Shown here: positions 1 through 8,826 of the stretch, piece by piece
Position numbering within the stretch: the first letter of the stretch is position 1
How the letters are laid out: each line of letters starts with the position of its first letter
Origin: Saprospiraceae bacterium
GTDB lineage: Bacteria; Bacteroidota; Bacteroidia; Chitinophagales; Saprospiraceae
Direction of reading: 5' to 3'
Assembly (NCBI GenBank): GCA_028280415.1
Contig: JANQLV010000075.1
Location: 1 to 64,000, forward strand
DNA length: 64,000 bases
Notes under the pieces: model-generated
Told to the model about the DNA's origin: nothing
Database searches by the model: none
What the model saw: only the letters and a program-made list of their open reading frames with translations
Translations under genes and position numbers: made by a program

Positions 1-94
1 AACCTCGAACCTCGAACCTCGAACCTCGAACCTCGAACCTCGAACCTCGAACCTCGAACCTCGAACCTCGAACCTCGAACCTCGAACCTCGAAC
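1..94. repeat. AACCTCG heptanucleotide tandem repeat
   Basis: Thirteen exact copies of the 7-base unit AACCTCG occupy bases 1-91, followed by a partial copy (AAC). The array begins in phase at the first base of the window, so it probably continues to the left. It ends two bases before the stop codon of the reverse-strand sulfotransferase gene. The unit length is not a multiple of three and the copies are identical, as expected for a slippage-prone array. Confidence 0.95.
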
Positions 95-96
95 GC

Positions 97-1761
97 CTAT
101 CGACTGATCACTAGTTTTCTGACATCAGTCTGATTGATCTGCAACAAGTAGATACCCGGCGTCCAGTCTGAAGTATTGAGAAAATGGCGACCGCCTGTAG
201 TTTTAAAGGATTCGAGGCGTCGACCGGCCAGGTCAAAAATTTCAATTATATCTACCATGCCTCCTTCCCATTCCAGGGTTACCATCTGATCACTTGGATT
301 GGGGAAAATGCGGAACTGATAATCATTTTTGATCACTGTAACATTGGTGGTGATATCGCAAAAAGCTAGATTTGGTTCGAGTTCGATATAACCTTTTGGA
401 GATAAATCCCTTCCATCGAATGCTGGGAAATCATTCGGGTAGCGCTTTAGCCGGAAAGTCAGGTTATCATTGATCTCCAGCAGATCGCCTTGTGTTGCCG
501 GAGTTCCGGCAATAAGTGGTGTTTTGTATTCCCAGACGACCTCATTATCAGGTGTGAGCTCAAAGGTATAACCAGAGCGGCCAGAGCAAATCAAGGCATT
601 GCCGTTTGGGAGCATCTGGAAGCTGGAGAGTCCCGTTGAATAGAGGGGAAAAGTATCGGGATGAAAAAAAGTCTGTTCAGGGCTCTCCGGCCCCCAAACA
701 TTACCGTCCAGAGGATAATCCCAGCTATACATATCCCAGGGGGGATTGAAAATCTCGGCGGTAGAGTAATTATCGCCGACTCGATTATTGAAAGCTGCCA
801 TTTTTCCAAAATCGGGATGTGTAATGGGCAAAAATTCCATGAGCCACTGGCAATCATGCGGATAAAATAAAGTCTGATCTGAAGCGTCGCCATTTCTGTA
901 AGCTTGCGGATTACCCCAACGGTAGAGCAAATCACCGCCCTGGCCACTCTGGCCACCGGTATGTCCGGCAGCTTCGGCTGTGGTAGTCGTGTGATCAATG
1001 ACCCAGATTTCGGAAAAAGTGGGGACGCTAATCATGATTTGCTTTGTTTCTTCGTTATAATCGATAGCATTCGTATGCATCCAGTCCGGATGTCCGTCAT
1101 TGGTGTCGTAATTAATATCAATTAGTTCCGGATGATCAGCGACTACACCAAAATTATCTCTGGTCGCATCAAAATCCTGTATCAAATGATCCCAGGCATG
1201 CCATTCCCAGACAATTTCATCTGTATTCGGGTTGACTTCAAGAATGTAATCCGGCCATAATTTTTCCTGAGCAAGCAAAGCGGGATCTCTTCCGGCCTGA
1301 AGGGCCTCTTCATTGGTTTTTAGTTCCCAGGAAATCATGAGGATGTTTCCGTTTGCCAGAGGCTCTATATCGTGATGCAAGCGTTTAAACTCATCATTTT
1401 GTTCGAAATACCACAATAAATTATTCTCCCAGTCCCGGATTTCCACAATAGCTCCACCGCCTCCGGCCCAGATGGGATTGCCTGCAACGGCGGCTGGACG
1501 TTTGGTTTTGATAAGCCTTCCATCAGACTGTATATACGCAACATTTCCCGGGCGATATTCGGCACTGTCGGTCCAGGTATGGACAATTTCACCGCAATTA
1601 TTGAGTAAGTACGCATTGGGTTGATTATGTGGCGTAATCAGGTTGTAACCATCATATACCTTGGCAAAATCATAGCTAAGCAAGCCCACAGTATTCTGCG
1701 CGGTAGTTTGGCTTATGAAATAGAGAATAGCGGATAGAATGAGTAAAAGTCCTTTTTTCAT
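97..1761 (-). CDS. Arylsulfotransferase-like secreted protein with T9SS type A sorting domain
   Basis: The 554-residue protein has a signal peptide (about residues 1-21, ending TTAQ) and a body resembling the arylsulfotransferase (ASST, PF05935) beta-propeller family: YLLNNCGEIVHTW near the start, repeated W/H-rich blades and HHD at the centre. ASST enzymes move sulfate from a phenolic sulfate donor to a phenol acceptor; the substrate here is unknown. Residues about 479-554 form a T9SS type A C-terminal domain (FPNPSD box, FDLAGR, GIYLLQI, basic end), so export through the outer membrane and surface attachment or release is expected. The stop codon abuts the heptanucleotide array. The ATG is preceded by a good promoter 18 bases after its predicted start point. 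Family call is from recognisable sequence, not a search. Confidence 0.8.
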   Translation of the reverse strand: MKKGLLLILSAILYFISQTTAQNTVGLLSYDFAKVYDGYNLITPHNQPNAYLLNNCGEIVHTWTDSAEYRPGNVAYIQSDGRLIKTKRPAAVAGNPIWAGGGGAIVEIRDWENNLLWYFEQNDEFKRLHHDIEPLANGNILMISWELKTNEEALQAGRDPALLAQEKLWPDYILEVNPNTDEIVWEWHAWDHLIQDFDATRDNFGVVADHPELIDINYDTNDGHPDWMHTNAIDYNEETKQIMISVPTFSEIWVIDHTTTTAEAAGHTGGQSGQGGDLLYRWGNPQAYRNGDASDQTLFYPHDCQWLMEFLPITHPDFGKMAAFNNRVGDNYSTAEIFNPPWDMYSWDYPLDGNVWGPESPEQTFFHPDTFPLYSTGLSSFQMLPNGNALICSGRSGYTFELTPDNEVVWEYKTPLIAGTPATQGDLLEINDNLTFRLKRYPNDFPAFDGRDLSPKGYIELEPNLAFCDITTNVTVIKNDYQFRIFPNPSDQMVTLEWEGGMVDIIEIFDLAGRRLESFKTTGGRHFLNTSDWTPGIYLLQINQTDVRKLVISR

Positions 1762-1784
1762 ATAGAGTCATTTTGTAATTGTTA

Positions 1785-1814
1785 CAAAGCTACACAGCTT
1801 GTATTATATAACAA
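1785..1814 (-). promoter_or_regulatory. Bacteroidota-type promoter for the sulfotransferase gene
   Basis: Read on the reverse strand, TTG at 1814-1812 and TAGCTTTG at 1792-1785 are 19 bases apart. This matches the Bacteroidota housekeeping promoter (TTTG/TTG then TAnnTTTG). The predicted start, near 1779, leaves a short leader before the ATG at 1761. Confidence 0.6.
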
Positions 1815-2152
1815 TCTTTACGTCTGAAAAAAAGACTCTGCTGCCGCCGATACGGCATTTTTAAATAATTAAGAATCATTCCAGGAATTATAAGCTGACC
1901 TATAAATTCCCTTTTCTAAGAAGAAAAAGAAAGATGAACGCCGAAATTTAATAATGCTCAAAAAAAATATAAAAACAAAGCTAAAATTAATTACCCTTTT
2001 GGACTAAAAGGTATTAAGTGTAATTTTTTAACTGGTCATGACTCGGCTTTAAAGATTTCCTTAAAAGCATTAGAAAAAATTAAACTGTTTTAAAGTGTTC
2101 ATCATTCTTTTAATTCATGATGAGCGATTTTTTATATTAAAAAATTACAATT
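1793..2152. other. AT-rich divergent intergenic region
   Basis: The gap separates two divergent T9SS cargo genes. Beyond the reverse promoter at its left side, it holds a hairpin with arms TCATCAT (2099-2105) and ATGATGA (2117-2123), followed by GCGATTTTTTAT, just before the forward ATG at 2153. It may be a 5' leader structure of the forward gene. No open frame of note and no clear TAnnTTTG box for the forward gene was found. Confidence 0.5.
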
Positions 2153-3412
2153 ATGAAAACAAAGCTTTTATTTCTGTTTATGTTCTTTAGTATTATTCTT
2201 TCAGCTCAGGTAACAGAGGTTTGTAATGATCAATTAGATAATGATCTGGATTATTTAACGGATTGTGCGGATCCGGATTGCGAAGGTGGTAATTGCGCTA
2301 ATGCCTTTCCTTGCCAAAGTACCAGTGAGTTGTTTCAATATTTTAATGGTGCATTAAGATTATGGGATGGCCAAAACTGGAATGCAATTGCAGGATGGTC
2401 AAACCCTTCCAGTTTTGATTTGAATGCTATGGGGTATAATATCCTGGATGGATATATTTATGGTATCGAAAGAGGTAATCGCCGAATCGTTCAGGTTACC
2501 AGAACCGGAATCCAATTATATGGTAGTTTGCAAATACCAGAGGACCGAAACTGGCATACCGGGGATATGGATATGAATGGTAATTTGTACATTTCAGGGA
2601 CGAATGAAACCAGGATGTGGGTGGTAAACATTGCTGATCCCAGCCAAATACCGGTGTCTGTTAATTTTACCGGAGTACCAGGAAGTACCCTGGATTGTGC
2701 CGACTGGACTTATTTACCGGCTACCAATAAACTGTATGGTATTCGGGGTAATTCTTCCATTCTTCGGGTGATGAATCTGGACGGCTCTCATGATCAGGAT
2801 ATTACATTGACTAATATGAATTGTAATAATCTAACTGGGGCGATGTTCGCTGATGCAAGTGGAAACCTGTATGCGTTCTGTAATACGGGAGCATTTTATC
2901 AGTTAAGTCCAAATGTTGATTTCACGGATTTTACCGTTACCCAGATTGCAAACAATAATCTTAATGCTACTGGTAATGATGGCGCAGGCTGCCCTTTGGC
3001 AAACGGTCTTTCCGATGAATGCGATTGTTGCGAGGAAGTTTTACGTATTTTGAGGGAAATGCAGGAAGGAGGCAGTAATCCGACTACGCCAAAAATGAAA
3101 GTGCTGGATAAACCACTGGTTGAGGAGAAAACCCAGGAAAAAGAAAAGGCACGTTTATTTCAAAATACCCCAAATCCTTTCGATGAAAATACAACGATTA
3201 CTTATGAGATTCTCTCTGACAAAGTAGAGTCAGCCTCTATTTTTATATTCGATATGAACGGGAACATGAAAAATAATTTCGAAGTTAACCCCTCGACTGA
3301 CGGAGTATTGGAAATATCTGCTAGTACATTATCTCCTGGTTTGTATTTGTATTCTCTGGTTGTTGATGGTGAAATTGTTGATACTAAAAAAATGTTGATT
3401 CTTTCAAATTAA
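2153..3412 (+). CDS. Secreted propeller-like protein with T9SS type A sorting domain
   Basis: 419 residues. A signal peptide (about 1-19, ending LSAQ) is followed by a Cys/Asp-rich stretch at about 23-46 (CNDQLDNDLDYLTDCADPDC) of the kind seen in putative metal-binding motifs of secreted Bacteroidota proteins. The central part (about 60-290) has repeated YGI/YIS/LYGI strands like DUF6923 or beta-propeller proteins. Residues about 333-419 are a T9SS type A sorting domain (NTPNPFDENTTI, FDMNGN, PGLYLYSL, KKMLIL). The function is unknown; surface location is inferred from the sorting domain. The gene is monocistronic, with a terminator 49 bases after the stop. Confidence 0.8.
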   Translation: MKTKLLFLFMFFSIILSAQVTEVCNDQLDNDLDYLTDCADPDCEGGNCANAFPCQSTSELFQYFNGALRLWDGQNWNAIAGWSNPSSFDLNAMGYNILDGYIYGIERGNRRIVQVTRTGIQLYGSLQIPEDRNWHTGDMDMNGNLYISGTNETRMWVVNIADPSQIPVSVNFTGVPGSTLDCADWTYLPATNKLYGIRGNSSILRVMNLDGSHDQDITLTNMNCNNLTGAMFADASGNLYAFCNTGAFYQLSPNVDFTDFTVTQIANNNLNATGNDGAGCPLANGLSDECDCCEEVLRILREMQEGGSNPTTPKMKVLDKPLVEEKTQEKEKARLFQNTPNPFDENTTITYEILSDKVESASIFIFDMNGNMKNNFEVNPSTDGVLEISASTLSPGLYLYSLVVDGEIVDTKKMLILSN

Positions 3413-3460
3413 TCCGAACCCGGATTTTTTGAGATTTGTACATATACTTGTAAATGAAAC

Positions 3461-3499
3461 CAGGCACTAGGTTCTATAGAAAAGTGCCTGCTGTTTTTT
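3461..3499 (+). terminator. Intrinsic terminator
   Basis: Perfect 8-bp stem: CAGGCACT (3461-3468) pairs with AGTGCCTG (3483-3490) across a 14-base loop. CTG and six T follow. It lies directly downstream of the T9SS gene ending at 3412. Confidence 0.75.
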
Positions 3500-3908
3500 G
3501 TAAGCCCATAAAAACTTGCTCTTGCTCTGAGACATTTTGCAGATTAGCAGGTAACAATCATTGATTTTTATGTAAATAAGGCTAAACAAGCCGACACAGG
3601 CATTGTTGTTTAATAACCTGGAGATAGGAACCCACGTTAAAGGTTTGTTTATGGTCTTGTTTTCAGCATCATATTTGTATATATTTTAATTTATAATGAG
3701 GTTAACCATTTGAAAAAGCAGGCATTTTCGATAGTTTCTTGTAATAAGAACTAAGTATCGAAATGTCTTTAGTATTTTTTCAAAACACTGGATGATTTGG
3801 AACATTGTTGTTAAAATTTGTTATAAAATATTCGTTAGGATAGTGGGTAGTAATTATACATTCAAAATCGAAATACTGCCGGATTCCTGAAAACTCAACA
3901 CTGTAAAG
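3500..3908. other. Intergenic region upstream of cysE with a long imperfect hairpin
   Basis: There is no credible gene here. An imperfect inverted repeat spans 3723-3765: outer arms CATTTTCGATA and TATCGAAATG, inner arms GTTTCTT and AAGAAC, 5-base loop GTAAT, then a T-rich run (TCTTTAGTATTTTTT). It could be a second terminator, a small RNA 3' end or a leader structure of cysE. No convincing TAnnTTTG box was found before cysE. Confidence 0.45.
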
Positions 3909-4700
3909 ATGGATTTAACATTAATAATCGACAGGATTAATCAACATAAAAAGCAACCCAATCTCAGGTATCAGCTTAAAGAGCGGGTGGAACAGTTTAC
4001 AGACAGGCTTTTCTATACCTTGTTTGATGCAGATACTTCGGTAGAGGAAAACCTCCCATTGTTGGAAAAGGAATTTGCAATATTGGTTGACCTGGCCTGC
4101 TGGAAAGATTGCGAATCGGCAAAAGACTATTGGCTGTATTATGTAGAACAATTACCAAGAATCTTGGAACTGCTAAATCTCGATGCTGAAGCTATCCTGA
4201 ATTGTGATCCTGCATCTTTGTCGATCGAGGAAGTATACATGGCCTATCCGGGATTTTATGCGATTGCTATTTATCGGCTTGCACATGACTTATATGTATC
4301 CGGATTTCCATTGGTACCTCGTTTGATGACTGAATATGCACACCGTCAGACCGGAGTAGATATTAATCCGGGAGCAAAAATTGGCAAGTCATTTTTTATT
4401 GACCATGCTACGGGAGTCGTCATTGGGGAGACCGCAATTATCAAGAATAATGTTAAAATTTATCAGGGGGTTACGCTGGGAGGCCTGTTTGTAGCAAAGC
4501 ATCTGCAAAAAGTAAAAAGGCATCCGACTATCGAAGATAATGTAACGATCTATGCCAATGCGACCATACTTGGAGGGGAGACCGTAATCGGCGAGAATAC
4601 CGTGATTGGTGGTAATGCCTGGATAACCGATTCCGTGCCTCCGAATTCGAAAGTTTATCATACACCCGATATTAAAATAAAAACACCTCCAAATGTCTAA
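3909..4700 (+). CDS. cysE: Serine O-acetyltransferase
   Basis: Transfers acetyl from acetyl-CoA to L-serine to give O-acetylserine, the carbon skeleton for cysteine, in the cytoplasm. The 263-residue protein has the helical N-terminal region of CysE, then the signature YPGFYAIAIYRLAH and a left-handed beta-helix of hexapeptide repeats with DINPGAKIG, FIDHATGVVIGETA and VTLGG; the catalytic His/Asp lie in FIDHATG. The last residues are PPNV. In the enterobacterial enzyme a C-terminal Ile docks into the sulfhydrylase active site, so the Val end may weaken or alter that complex. The stop overlaps the start of cysM by 8 bases, suggesting translational coupling. Confidence 0.93.
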   Translation: MDLTLIIDRINQHKKQPNLRYQLKERVEQFTDRLFYTLFDADTSVEENLPLLEKEFAILVDLACWKDCESAKDYWLYYVEQLPRILELLNLDAEAILNCDPASLSIEEVYMAYPGFYAIAIYRLAHDLYVSGFPLVPRLMTEYAHRQTGVDINPGAKIGKSFFIDHATGVVIGETAIIKNNVKIYQGVTLGGLFVAKHLQKVKRHPTIEDNVTIYANATILGGETVIGENTVIGGNAWITDSVPPNSKVYHTPDIKIKTPPNV

Positions 4701-5577
4701 ATACCTCCTTGATTTAGTAGGCAATACGCCTTTAGTATTATCGCGAACACTGAATACGAATCCCAATGTGAAGCTCTATTTCAAAATGGAAGGAGATAAT
4801 CCCGGAGGCAGTGTAAAAGATCGCGCTGCCTTGAATATGATTCGTAGCGGACTGGAAAGAGGGACGATTGACCGGTCTTCTCAATTGATTGAAGCTACTA
4901 GCGGAAATACCGGAATTGCGCTGGCGCTCATGGCGGGCATTTATGGACTGGATATCGAACTGGTTATGTCGGAAAGTGCTACCCGGGAGCGTGTACAGAC
5001 GATGCGTGCTTATGGAGCGAAAGTGACGTTGACCCCTGCTGATGAGGGAATTGTAGGTGCACGGGACTATGCCGAAGCAAAGGTCAGAGACCAGGGATAT
5101 ATTATGCTCAATCAATTTGCCAATGATGATAATTGGAAAGCACATTATAAAAGCACCGGTCCTGAAATCTGGCGGGATACACAAGGACAAATTACGCACT
5201 TCGTTTCCGCTATGGGAACAACGGGGACGATCATGGGAACTTCCACTTATTTGAAAGAGCAAAACCCGGATATCCAAATTGTTGGCGTTCAACCAACGGA
5301 TGGTTCCAGAATCCCCGGTATCCGAAAGTGGCCACCGGAGTACCTGCCAAAAATTTTCAATCCGAAAAAAGTGGATCGGATCATGGAAGTGAGCCAGACA
5401 GAGGCAAAGGCGACCGCCAGAGCATTGGCAAAATCGGAGGGCATTTTTGCAGGGATGAGCAGTGGAGGGGCAGCGACCGCAGCCCTTCGGTTAATTGATA
5501 GCCTGGAAAGTGGGGTAGTGGTTTCTATCGTTTGTGATCGGGGAGACCGGTATTTGTCTTCGGATTTGTTTGAGTGA
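4693..5577 (+). CDS. cysM: Cysteine synthase B (O-acetylserine sulfhydrylase)
   Basis: PLP enzyme converting O-acetylserine plus sulfide (or thiosulfate, for CysM-type enzymes) to cysteine. The 294-residue protein has the PLP lysine in GGSVKDR (Lys42), the substrate loop TSGNTG, the phosphate-binding GTTGT and the CysM-typical IPGIRKWPPEYLP segment; GMSSGG lies near the C-terminus. The ATG sits within the last codons of cysE, so the two steps of cysteine synthesis are co-translated. A CysM rather than CysK assignment rests on the RKWPPEYLP segment and the short length. The gene converges on the membrane protein gene at 5678. Confidence 0.92.
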   Translation: MSKYLLDLVGNTPLVLSRTLNTNPNVKLYFKMEGDNPGGSVKDRAALNMIRSGLERGTIDRSSQLIEATSGNTGIALALMAGIYGLDIELVMSESATRERVQTMRAYGAKVTLTPADEGIVGARDYAEAKVRDQGYIMLNQFANDDNWKAHYKSTGPEIWRDTQGQITHFVSAMGTTGTIMGTSTYLKEQNPDIQIVGVQPTDGSRIPGIRKWPPEYLPKIFNPKKVDRIMEVSQTEAKATARALAKSEGIFAGMSSGGAATAALRLIDSLESGVVVSIVCDRGDRYLSSDLFE

Positions 5578-5677
5578 TTGATGTTTTTCTCTTGATTTTT
5601 CCACTGACTTATGGACCGAAAAAAATCACAAAGAGATCGCATCCCAAAATAAGTATGTTTGAATTAAATTTGGAGGT

Positions 5678-7462
5678 TTAATGTTGCTTCCTGCTCCATA
5701 TTTCGAGCTTGATATTATCGATATAAACAGGTTTTTGTCCCGGATTCCAGGCATAAACGGAAATATCATCCGCAGGTTTTAGTTTGATCGGTTTTACCGG
5801 AACAAAAAAATCAACAGTCTTCCACCGGTTGATCTCTCCATTATGGACAGAATAGTATTGATCTCTGATTTTATTATTGATACGGACCGATCGCCAAAAC
5901 AATTGCTCTTCCCCCCGGTTAATTGAAAGCACGAGATGACTGTTTTCAAAATAGGTCGTATAAGCAGCCGCATTGGCATCGACACTTATTCTAAACCAGT
6001 CTTTTTGGTATAAACCGGGATCGGGAATTCGAGTTTTAATCCCCGGGCTGAATTCCTTACCGGGCTGAATACAAAAAATGCCTGCGCCTAAAGCGGAAGA
6101 GTCTTTTGAGAAGTTCTCTTCTTCGATACTGATTTTATAATGTAAATTTTTTGCTTGCCGAATATTGCAGTCTAAAGCGACTAGGATATCGTGGTTGAGT
6201 TCCGTTTTAGCAAAAACTGCCTGATAGTAAGCAGCTGTACCGCCTTCCGACCAAAGTACTTTTAACCAATGCTGATGGGTTTGAAAAAGGTTTAACAATA
6301 CGAAAAAAAGGATAGAGATAAAAACCGGGTATTGTATCTTTTTCTTTTCGAGAAATGCAAAAAAGGAAGCCATAGGAATTGCCAAAACAGGGTAAATGTC
6401 GACCATTGCCCTGGAGCCAAATCCATTGATATAATTCCAGCACCACCAGCTATAAATCACATAAACGTGGATAAAAGCAATAAGAGCAATACCAAACCAT
6501 TTCCCAGTCTTTTTTTTCCATAGACTGATAACTAATCCGAGGATAGAGAATATCATGATCGGTGTATAAACTAACCAGCCATTTTTGAATCCTGTCAAAC
6601 CTTCCAGAAGGTGAGGATGTAAAAAGTCGAAGCTCTGCTCACCGTAGCTGTAAGTGATAAAACTACCTGTGATAATTTTCCAGTAAATAAACTGTGGAAT
6701 TAAGGGTAAGATGAAAAGCAGCAAAGCAGGGATTAGTTGCATTGGTCTTTTGAATGTTTCCCAAACCGCATCAAATGCAAAAAAAAGCGGAAATAAACCA
6801 ACTACTAAAACGTTTGGCCGGACTAAAGTAATCATCCCAAGAATAAAAGCGGACCAATAAAAATATTTGGATGACCGGCTGCTTTTCCACTTTTGTATCA
6901 AACTGATAAAAACGGCAACCAGGAAAAATAAATAACCATGAGCCATAGCATTTTGCAGGATAGCAGTAAAATAAAGATTCGTGCCAAGCCCAATGGCCAG
7001 GGTGGTTATTGCAATTACTTTTTCATTGAAAAAAAACGATAAAAAAGTTTGTAAAAAAAACAGACCGACCAGGACGTACAGCAGACCGCTAAAAGCAATG
7101 GCAAAATTATAAGGAGGGGAATAACCATCGGCTTTATGAGAGCTTATTTTAGCGTATGTGTGAGCAATTACAAAGGCTGGAAGGTTTAAAAATGCAAGGC
7201 CATAAGTATATTGATTGAGATGTTTGCCATTTTCCAGTTTTGGCGTTTTGGCAATTCCTCTTTCCAGATATTCCCGCCGGGTTTCATTGCATTTGTCCAG
7301 GGTTTCGATATCGCCGTGAATGAAAACAGCCGGTAGATATGCATAATAACCCGAGCTATCCGCACCTCCCAAAACAGTACTTTTCCAGGGCTGATAAGCA
7401 AAAAAGGCAATCAAATAGATGAAAGTCACAAAAGCTCCGGCAATTTTACTTGGCTTGTTCAC
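5678..7462 (-). CDS. Polytopic membrane protein, GT-C/GT39-like
   Basis: 594 residues with about 10-12 hydrophobic segments in the first 420 residues and a hydrophilic beta-rich C-terminal domain (about 430-594) of carbohydrate-binding appearance. An acidic residue just after the first membrane segment, in GGADSSGYYAYLPAVF, is where GT-C glycosyltransferases (ArnT/PMT-like) carry a catalytic Asp. Such enzymes move sugars from polyprenyl-phosphate carriers on the outer face of the inner membrane. Substrate and acceptor are unknown. It starts at GTG (7460-7462). The start lies 45 bases downstream of the OmpA-family gene stop, so the two may be co-transcribed. Family membership is moderate; a transport or scaffold role cannot be excluded. 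Confidence 0.65.
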   Translation of the reverse strand: MNKPSKIAGAFVTFIYLIAFFAYQPWKSTVLGGADSSGYYAYLPAVFIHGDIETLDKCNETRREYLERGIAKTPKLENGKHLNQYTYGLAFLNLPAFVIAHTYAKISSHKADGYSPPYNFAIAFSGLLYVLVGLFFLQTFLSFFFNEKVIAITTLAIGLGTNLYFTAILQNAMAHGYLFFLVAVFISLIQKWKSSRSSKYFYWSAFILGMITLVRPNVLVVGLFPLFFAFDAVWETFKRPMQLIPALLLFILPLIPQFIYWKIITGSFITYSYGEQSFDFLHPHLLEGLTGFKNGWLVYTPIMIFSILGLVISLWKKKTGKWFGIALIAFIHVYVIYSWWCWNYINGFGSRAMVDIYPVLAIPMASFFAFLEKKKIQYPVFISILFFVLLNLFQTHQHWLKVLWSEGGTAAYYQAVFAKTELNHDILVALDCNIRQAKNLHYKISIEEENFSKDSSALGAGIFCIQPGKEFSPGIKTRIPDPGLYQKDWFRISVDANAAAYTTYFENSHLVLSINRGEEQLFWRSVRINNKIRDQYYSVHNGEINRWKTVDFFVPVKPIKLKPADDISVYAWNPGQKPVYIDNIKLEIWSRKQH

Positions 7463-7507
7463 CGCGGAAAGTTAAACAAAATACCCAAGAATAGTCGATT
7501 TGATCCT

Positions 7508-8644
7508 TTAAAGTGAATCGTTCCCAATTATCAGGAATTCAACCCGTCGGTTTCGACTGCGCGAAGTCTCAGATAAGTCTTGCAATAAGGGCAGGCGTTC
7601 GCCAAATCCTTCGTAAAGCATTCTGCTGGCTGGAATACCTTTTTCGATCAAATAATCATAGACCCGCTGAGCCCGGCGCTCCGATAATTCCTGATTATAA
7701 GAATGCGCTCCAAAAGCATCGGTGTGTCCCTGTATTTTTATTCTGATGCCATTGTTTTGTAGCATAAAGGAGTAGAGTTTTTCCAGTTCCTGGATAGAAC
7801 TGGCTTTGAGCGTTGCTTTATCAAAATCAAATTCGATATTCTTTAGGGAGATTGGTTCGTTTAATCGTACCAGGGAATCTTCAAAAACCAGGAGTTCCTC
7901 ATCCTGCCAGACCTTTACATCGTCTAATAAATAATAAGCATAGGGCGGGGTATATGGAGAGCCATTATAATTTTCAAAAACTATGGTTTCAGTTTGTGAA
8001 TTATCAAAAAAATTACCAATTAACAAATAGTCGTAAGGTTTATCCGGAATGAAACTGCCACTTAATTTTACCCAGCGCTTTTTGTCCCGGTTGATGATGG
8101 TATCGATATTGATTTGTGGGATCAGCTCAATGACCTCCTTGGTATCCTTACTGATGCGTTTGGTAGAAAAATGAAAACCCAGATTATTGGAAACCAGCTT
8201 GGCCTGACGTTCTTTCGCAATCCAAAGCTCCACATATGCAAGTTCATTGGGGCGAAGTTTTTCTATCAGTTTTATTTGTACATATTCCCGATAGGTTTTC
8301 ACCTTTGAATTGGTCATTGAAGTAATGATCCCTACACAGTTGATACCTGTTTTGGCTTTATCACAATTTTTAAACCTGCGTTGACAATCATAATACATGG
8401 AGGGGCTGTTAATTCTAAGATCAGGAGTCGTTTTAGAGGCAGCGAACCAGTTTTTTAAATTTACCTTGTAAGGTATATAACCACTTAGCGGCTCGTACTC
8501 GAAAGTATTTTTGGGATTATCTTTCACCGGAAGATTACGCAAGGATTCAAAAGAAGGATTCGGCACCAGATTACGGATATTCTGAGCCTCCAGGTTCCCT
8601 GAACCCAGGAGCAAAAAAACTAAACTAAGCAAGAAAGTACGCAT
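7508..8644 (-). CDS. OmpA-family peptidoglycan-associated outer membrane protein
   Basis: 378 residues: signal peptide about 1-20, then NLVPNPSFE opening a beta-sandwich-like region (about 25-260) common in Bacteroidota OmpA-like proteins, then an OmpA C-terminal domain (about 268-375) with the hallmark IEFDFDKATLK, IQGHTDAFG and LSERRAQRVYDYL segments that bind peptidoglycan. It probably links the outer membrane to the cell wall. No lipobox was seen. The N-terminal half lacks an eight-stranded OmpA barrel, so it is not a porin-type OmpA. It precedes the GT-C-like gene in the same direction. Confidence 0.85.
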   Translation of the reverse strand: MRTFLLSLVFLLLGSGNLEAQNIRNLVPNPSFESLRNLPVKDNPKNTFEYEPLSGYIPYKVNLKNWFAASKTTPDLRINSPSMYYDCQRRFKNCDKAKTGINCVGIITSMTNSKVKTYREYVQIKLIEKLRPNELAYVELWIAKERQAKLVSNNLGFHFSTKRISKDTKEVIELIPQINIDTIINRDKKRWVKLSGSFIPDKPYDYLLIGNFFDNSQTETIVFENYNGSPYTPPYAYYLLDDVKVWQDEELLVFEDSLVRLNEPISLKNIEFDFDKATLKASSIQELEKLYSFMLQNNGIRIKIQGHTDAFGAHSYNQELSERRAQRVYDYLIEKGIPASRMLYEGFGERLPLLQDLSETSRSRNRRVEFLIIGNDSL

Positions 8645-8778
8645 AAATCTTCTCTGTCCTGTAATTTATAATTTAAACGTAAAAATAACCGAAAAGCCAC
8701 GCTTTTGGAAAGACTTACTATGAAAACGATTGTAGAAGGCTATTTGATATAGTTGGCCGTGTTTTGACTGAAAATAAA

Positions 8779-8786
8779 TATCTTTG
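8779..8786 (+). promoter_or_regulatory. Possible -7 box (TATCTTTG) before the rhamnose genes
   Basis: TATCTTTG matches TAnnTTTG exactly and would start transcription near 8792. The nearest TTG elements upstream (8753, 8764) are not ideally spaced. It lies downstream of an in-frame TTG at 8764, which supports the ATG at 8827 as the true start of the aldolase gene. Confidence 0.45.
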
Positions 8787-8826
8787 CAATACATCACTGC
8801 TGTGTAATAAAAACCCTGAATTTAGT

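Noticed and set aside
1..94. CRISPR or telomere-like array
   Set aside because: Uniform 7-base units without spacers and no cas genes in the window; simple tandem repeat.
8764..8826. Upstream TTG start for the rhamnose aldolase fusion
   Set aside because: A TAnnTTTG box lies between it and the ATG at 8827, and the added residues have no aldolase similarity.
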